A DNA stretch of 16,388 nt, taken from Magnetococcales bacterium (lineage in GTDB: Bacteria; Pseudomonadota; Magnetococcia; Magnetococcales; Magnetaquicoccaceae). Below the pieces are notes generated by a model, which did no database searches, had not been told where the DNA came from, and worked only from the letters and a program-made list of their open reading frames with translations. Made by a program: the position numbers and the translations under genes. How positions within the stretch are numbered: the first letter of the stretch is position 1; each line of letters starts with the position of its first letter. Below are positions 12,254-16,388 of this stretch, in pieces. The stretch spans positions 1 to 16,388 of the forward strand of contig JADGCR010000027.1 of the NCBI GenBank assembly GCA_015228895.1, written 5' to 3'.

Positions 12254-14704
12254 TTACAGTTTTTCGATCCTCTTGCGGACAAAGCTCTGCAATTTGTGAC
12301 TCAGGTCACCACTGGCCAGAGCCTTTTTATAGGCCCGCAACGCCTCGCTGGTTTCCGCCACCTTTTCCAGGGAGATGGCCATGCCCATCTGCCAGATCCC
12401 CTTGTTGGGATATTTTTTCAACAACGCGTCATACAGGTCAATGGCCTGCCAATGGTCCTCGCGACGCTGATACAAGGCGGCCATGAAAGCGGCCAGATTG
12501 GGGTCCTCTTCCGCCAGGAAGGTGTCGTTGCGATCCCCCGCCGCCTGACGCAGCAACTCCAGGGACTTGTCGGCCCGGTTGGTCTCCACCAGAATGCGGG
12601 CCAGACGCCGGACAGCCTGCATGTTGGCGGGATCGAGCTTGATGACCTGCTGCAACAACGCCTCTTCCCCGGCCATGTCGCCGGTATTCTTCTTCTCCAC
12701 GGACTGCAGATAGATCCTCTCCGCCTGGCTGGCCTGCTCGGCGGGGACCTTGGCAGGTTCCTGGGCCGCGGCGGTCTGCACCGAAGCGCGGGGCCGGGAG
12801 GCGAATTTCCCGGATTCTCCGGTGGGGGGCGTGGTCGCCGGGGGGGGACTCTTCACCCCTTCCGAATCCCCGCCACGCTTCTTCTCCGCGGCTTGGGGCC
12901 GGTCCGCGGCTTGGGGCCGGTCCGCGGCTTGGGGCCGGTCCGCGGCTTGGGGCCGAGGGCTCTCCTCACTCCAGGCCGACTTTTCTCCCACCCCATCCGG
13001 ATTGGCATGGGCGACCGGAGGGGAGGCCTTCTTCTCGACCGGGGGTTTTTCGTCTGCCACCGGTTTCGTTTTCACGGGCGCCGGGGCAGTGGGTTGCACC
13101 GGTTCGACCGGAGGTGGTTCTCCCTGAACCGGATGCGGGGAGGCCGCTTCAGCGACGGTGGCACCCCCTTGCGGGACGGACTCACTGTCGCCCTTGCCGG
13201 TCATCTCCTTGACGGACCGGGCGGCGCTTTTCTTCCAGTCCACCGCAACCGGTTGACTGTTCGCCTCCGGCTGGACCGGAGCCGCCGGGGGCGCAGCCAC
13301 CGGCTCATGCGCCGACTCATGAACCGGTTCGCTTTTTGGAGCCGATGCCAGGACCTTTTCCGGTTCCGGTTCCGCCGGAGGTGCGGCGGGCACGGGTGCC
13401 GGAGTGGCGGCGGGGGTCACGCCCTTGGCGACATGGGCCGGATGGGCCCGGGCCTCCGGTTCCGCCTTGCTTTCGCGGGTGGACAAGGGGATGATCTTCG
13501 AGGATTGGGACGGTGGGGCGCCCGTGGGGGGAGCGAAGGTGTCGCTGCGCGCCACATAGAACCCTTTGATCCCTTCCCGTTTTCTCAAAGCCTCCAGGGA
13601 GGCCCAGGCCTTGGCCAGGTCATCGAAACGGCCGACACGGACACTTTGCCACAAACGGGTGGGATCCTTGACGCCCCACAACTCCAATACATAGGCGTCA
13701 TATCCCTTCTTGCGCCAGACCGCGGCTTCACGCAGGGCGCTGTCCCGGTCCAGAAAGGCGGCGATCTGAATGGAATAGGCAAAGTTCAACGACTGAATCG
13801 GCGCCGACTGATCGGTCTTGAGCAGGGAGGACAACGCCTCCTCCATGGAAATCCTTTTGGCCTCATCCAGGGCCGCGGCGATGGTGGCGTCACTGGCACC
13901 CGGATTCCGGTTCCCCTTTTCCCGCTTTTTGGCGGTCGCCTTCTCTTTGGCCGGGGGTTGCTCCTTGGGTTCGCTTTTGCCCTCCTCCCCGGTGACACTC
14001 TCCTCGGAAGGCATGGGGGCTTCCATCACCTTGACCTCCTCGCTCCCCTTGGGCGCCCCGCCCGCGGGCACGGTCTCTTCGGTGGCCTTGATCTCGGTCG
14101 CCAGTTTCGTCTCCTCGCGCACCGGAGGCGGCGGCTCCTCGCGGGCGACGGCCGCCTGAGGCGGCGGTTCGGCGACGATCGCCTCCGGCGGGGCGCTGGC
14201 CACCGGCTTCGGCTCCACCGGGGCCATGGTCACGGGAGACAGGGTGACGCGGAAATCCACCTCCCTGGCGGCATCCACCTGCACCGGCGCGATCAGATCC
14301 TCGAAGCCGTTCTTTTTGAGCGTGAGGGTCACCGTGCCGGCCGTCCATTGGAATCGCGCCGGAGTCACGCCGACAAAACGGCCATCCATGAGAATGCCCG
14401 CCCCTGCCGGTTCACTCATGGCCTGAATCACGCCCAACGATGGATTGACGGCAAGCTGCGCCGGGGCACCTTTCTCACGGGAGCTGACGGCGCTCCCTTC
14501 CCCGTGGCCAAACCAGCGGTCCACCAACACCGGACCCGCCGCGAAGACCGCGACGGCCGCCACACCCCATCCCGCCCAGGCGCCCCAGGAGAGACGTCTC
14601 GCCTGGGGGGATTCCAGCACGACGCTGGGCAGGCTCGCGGGTCGGGGAGATTGCCCTTCCCGAATTTTTTCCACATTATTGAGCATTTCAGTAATTAGAC
14701 TCAC
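12254..14704 (-). CDS. mshN: MshN-like protein with PEGA, SPOR and TPR domains (816 aa)
   Basis: The N-terminus SLITEMLNNVEKIREG resembles the MshN start. One membrane helix follows at about 41-62, then a periplasmic part: PEGA-like domain (91-156; AMSEPAGAGILMDGRFVG), Pro/Glu-rich linker, and SPOR domain (306-389; FAYSIQIAAFLDRDSAL, VRVGRF, FYVARSD). A second Pro/Ala linker contains four RPQAA(D/E) repeats (584-607), and C-terminal TPRs cover about 659-800. Known MshN proteins, as I recall, are TM plus TPR and much shorter. PEGA and SPOR domains suggest contact with peptidoglycan or envelope partners. The start is GTG 14704, set by AAGGAG (14713-14718) at 8-nt spacing; an ATG 38 codons upstream would overlap mshL. 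It lies 38 nt after mshL and 3 nt before mshE. mshM, usually between mshL and mshN, is not here. It probably links the inner-membrane machinery to the secretin. Confidence 0.85.
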   Translation of the reverse strand: MSLITEMLNNVEKIREGQSPRPASLPSVVLESPQARRLSWGAWAGWGVAAVAVFAAGPVLVDRWFGHGEGSAVSSREKGAPAQLAVNPSLGVIQAMSEPAGAGILMDGRFVGVTPARFQWTAGTVTLTLKKNGFEDLIAPVQVDAAREVDFRVTLSPVTMAPVEPKPVASAPPEAIVAEPPPQAAVAREEPPPPVREETKLATEIKATEETVPAGGAPKGSEEVKVMEAPMPSEESVTGEEGKSEPKEQPPAKEKATAKKREKGNRNPGASDATIAAALDEAKRISMEEALSSLLKTDQSAPIQSLNFAYSIQIAAFLDRDSALREAAVWRKKGYDAYVLELWGVKDPTRLWQSVRVGRFDDLAKAWASLEALRKREGIKGFYVARSDTFAPPTGAPPSQSSKIIPLSTRESKAEPEARAHPAHVAKGVTPAATPAPVPAAPPAEPEPEKVLASAPKSEPVHESAHEPVAAPPAAPVQPEANSQPVAVDWKKSAARSVKEMTGKGDSESVPQGGATVAEAASPHPVQGEPPPVEPVQPTAPAPVKTKPVADEKPPVEKKASPPVAHANPDGVGEKSAWSEESPRPQAADRPQAADRPQAADRPQAAEKKRGGDSEGVKSPPPATTPPTGESGKFASRPRASVQTAAAQEPAKVPAEQASQAERIYLQSVEKKNTGDMAGEEALLQQVIKLDPANMQAVRRLARILVETNRADKSLELLRQAAGDRNDTFLAEEDPNLAAFMAALYQRREDHWQAIDLYDALLKKYPNKGIWQMGMAISLEKVAETSEALRAYKKALASGDLSHKLQSFVRKRIEKL
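12885..12956. repeat. Four tandem 18-bp repeats coding RPQAA(D/E)
   Basis: The plus-strand unit TCCGCGGCTTGGGGCCGG occurs three times exactly and a fourth time with one change in the last base. It encodes (on the minus strand) RPQAAD three times and RPQAAE once, in the linker between the SPOR and TPR parts of the MshN-like protein. Near-identity at DNA level indicates recent copy-number change by slippage; the number of units may vary between strains. Confidence 0.95.
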
Positions 14705-14712
14705 GGTTCCAA

Positions 14713-14718
14713 CTCCTT
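14713..14718 (-). promoter_or_regulatory. Ribosome binding site deciding the GTG start of the mshN-like gene
   Basis: AAGGAG on the minus strand, 8 nt before GTG 14704. It falls in the 38-nt gap after mshL and makes the GTG far more likely than an upstream in-frame ATG that lies inside mshL. Confidence 0.85.
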
Positions 14719-14742
14719 CACGCCGTAGCGATCCGTTTTCAC

Positions 14743-16388
14743 CTAAGGATTCCAACTGCGCGGCTCTCTGCGCATCTCTTTGATCCGACTGGCTGTCTGC
14801 TGTTTCACATCCTTCCAATCATTTTGCGGGTCCACGATCACCGGGCGCATCAGGATCACCATTTCGCTCTTGACCCAACTCTCCCTGACCTTCTGGAACA
14901 GCGGCCCGACCCAGGGCAAATCTCCCAGCACCGGCAGTTTGTCCACATCCATATGCCGCTCCTTTTTCAGCAAACCGCCGATGACCGCCAGCTCCCCGTT
15001 GCCCACCCGGATGATGCTGTCCGTCTCCCGCGTGGTGCTGGAGGCCAAAGGCAATGAGTGCTGTTTGTCTTTGATCTTGTAATTCTTCTCCTTGTCCGTG
15101 ACCGTCCGCACCATGGGATGGACATGCAGCGTGATCATCCCGTTCTCACCGATTTGCGGGGTCACATCCAGGGCCACGCCCGTGAACATCTCGGTGAAGA
15201 TCGGCGTCGGGTCCGCATAGTTGGCCGCGTCACCGACACCGATCACCGACGGACTGTCCATGCCGGTGATAAAGAAGCCATCCTCGCCCACCTTGATGAC
15301 CGCCTTCTGATTGTTGATGGTGGCGATCCGGGGGGACGAGAGCACCTGCACCTTGCCCTGCTGCTGCAACAAACCGATAAAACCGGTAAAATCATGGGCG
15401 CGGAACGCCAGGCTGAACGGGGCGCCCGGTCCGGCCTGGGAGCCGACAAATCCCTTGGTGAACAGGGGATTCAGATTCAGGACCGTCGATCCGGCGGAAC
15501 CACTCGTGGAGACCAGCTGCTCCTTCAGGCTGCCCACAAAGGTCTGGGCGCTGTTGGGTTCCGTGGCCAACGGGGGAAACCGGTCGCTGCCCAACCCCTT
15601 GTTGATGGCCAGCCAGTCGATGCCATACTGGAATCCATCGCTCAATTCCACTTCCAGGATCTTCGCCTCCAGAATCACCTGCCGCTGACTGCGGTTTCTG
15701 AGGTCATCCAGAAAGCTCTCGATTTCCGTCAACTCCTTGGGGAAGGCCCGAACCGTCACCAAACCGGCCTGCCGGTTCACGATTATGCTTTTCAACTCCT
15801 GACCGCCATACAGGGGCACCGACATGATCTGGGGAGCCTTTTGCTCCCCCTGGCCACTCTCGGCACCGATCCCGACCGGCTGCGCCGTGACGACGGGCGC
15901 CGCCTGCTCCCGTTTCATCCTGATCTTTTGCGTCTTTTGTCCCCTGACGTTGATGTCCTCGTCGATGGACTCGATCGCCAGATCCAGTTTCAGGATGGAG
16001 TGAATGGTCGTCTCCAGGTCCAACCAGAAATCCGAACCATAAGCCGTTTCCACGTTGCTGCCGGAACTGCTGGACTCGCTCGTGGTACTCGTGGTCTTGC
16101 CTTCCGTGTTCGACGTGGTGGACTCCTTGCCACTGCCGGAACTGACCTGGGTATCGGTGCGTCCTCCCCGTTTGATCGGCAGAAAATCCACCCGATAGGT
16201 CTTGGTCACCAAACGCCAGGGATAGATCTTGAATCCCTTGATGCCATCCCGCCCATTCTCGACGAAGGGATGACAGTCGAACTGGTACATCTCGCAGGTA
16301 ATCGTCACCACCTCTTCCACGGTGACATTCTTCAAGGCCAGGGTGATCTTCCCCTGGACATCCGGGTGAACCACCATGTTCATGCCCG
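14743..16388 (-). CDS. mshL: MshL, outer-membrane secretin of the MSHA pilus (5' end outside the window)
   Basis: The frame is open to the window edge; the visible part is 546 residues from an internal Met at 16383. The first residues (NMVVHPDVQGKITLALKNVTVEEV) are the STN/N0-type fold, so the signal peptide and N-terminus lie beyond 16388. Counting from that Met, a Ser/Thr-rich low-complexity stretch covers 79-110. An N1-like domain (about 185-245, ending QVILEAKILEVEL) precedes the secretin domain (about 250-517). That domain carries VLSSPRIATINNQKAVIKVG (347-366), VIGGLLKKE (467-475), VLGDLPWVGPLF (485-496) and EMVILMRPVIV (507-517), all typical of PilQ/GspD secretins. MshL multimers form the outer-membrane gate for the pilus. 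It is the first gene of the operon visible here and ends in TAG 38 nt before mshN. The Ser/Thr tract is an insertion relative to a plain N-domain. Confidence 0.94.
   Translation of the reverse strand, partial: GMNMVVHPDVQGKITLALKNVTVEEVVTITCEMYQFDCHPFVENGRDGIKGFKIYPWRLVTKTYRVDFLPIKRGGRTDTQVSSGSGKESTTSNTEGKTTSTTSESSSSGSNVETAYGSDFWLDLETTIHSILKLDLAIESIDEDINVRGQKTQKIRMKREQAAPVVTAQPVGIGAESGQGEQKAPQIMSVPLYGGQELKSIIVNRQAGLVTVRAFPKELTEIESFLDDLRNRSQRQVILEAKILEVELSDGFQYGIDWLAINKGLGSDRFPPLATEPNSAQTFVGSLKEQLVSTSGSAGSTVLNLNPLFTKGFVGSQAGPGAPFSLAFRAHDFTGFIGLLQQQGKVQVLSSPRIATINNQKAVIKVGEDGFFITGMDSPSVIGVGDAANYADPTPIFTEMFTGVALDVTPQIGENGMITLHVHPMVRTVTDKEKNYKIKDKQHSLPLASSTTRETDSIIRVGNGELAVIGGLLKKERHMDVDKLPVLGDLPWVGPLFQKVRESWVKSEMVILMRPVIVDPQNDWKDVKQQTASRIKEMRREPRSWNP

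Noticed and set aside
12296..14698. An 800-codon Arg- and Gly-rich plus-strand frame
   Set aside because: It is antisense to the Pro/Glu-rich MshN linkers; the composition is the mirror of those codons.

Overview
The window is dominated by one long minus-strand gene cluster for an MSHA-type (mannose-sensitive haemagglutinin family) type IV pilus. It reads right to left from the window edge to a strong intrinsic terminator at 1311-1346. The order is mshL (secretin, 5' end outside the window), mshN-like, mshE, mshG, a four-helix membrane protein in the mshF position, a large TPR/methyltransferase/O-GlcNAc-transferase-like fusion, two tandem major-pilin genes (mshA-like), mshC, mshD, mshO and a very long mshP-like gene. 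Most junctions are ATGA overlaps or gaps of 1-5 nt, so the cluster is probably a single transcription unit. The two gaps flanking the first pilin gene (5135-5273 and 4566-4732) could hold an extra pilin promoter or processing sites.

The left end, on the plus strand, holds a 72-residue coiled-coil-like ORF of unknown function. After it come the remains of a two-gene module: an AAA/ABC-type ATPase with at least three disabling lesions, and a second short reading frame broken by one extra base. This part is visibly more AT-rich than the pilus genes, which suggests a decaying acquired module. It converges on the pilus operon, and the terminator separates the two.

How the genes fit together: MshE (ATPase with c-di-GMP-sensor-like MshEN motifs) and MshG (inner-membrane platform) drive assembly of MshA-type pilins. 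MshC, MshD, MshO and MshP are minor pilins, probably an initiation or tip complex. MshN (TM-PEGA-SPOR-TPR) would bridge the inner membrane, peptidoglycan and the MshL secretin channel. The embedded fusion enzyme is a good candidate for O-glycosylating, and perhaps methylating, a pilus component. Unusual points are this four-domain enzyme inside a pilus operon, doubled c-di-GMP motif pairs in MshE, PEGA and SPOR domains inserted in MshN, and a histidine-rich block in the enlarged MshP.

Organism: a GC-rich Gram-negative bacterium, almost certainly Pseudomonadota (secretin, MSHA operon, SPOR domain). SPINDLY/OGT-TPR fusions and this MSHA layout would fit a Magnetococcales-like or other deep-branching proteobacterium. 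That assignment is inference, because no rRNA or other phylogenetic marker lies in the window. I saw no tRNA, rRNA, CRISPR array, insertion sequence or replication origin.
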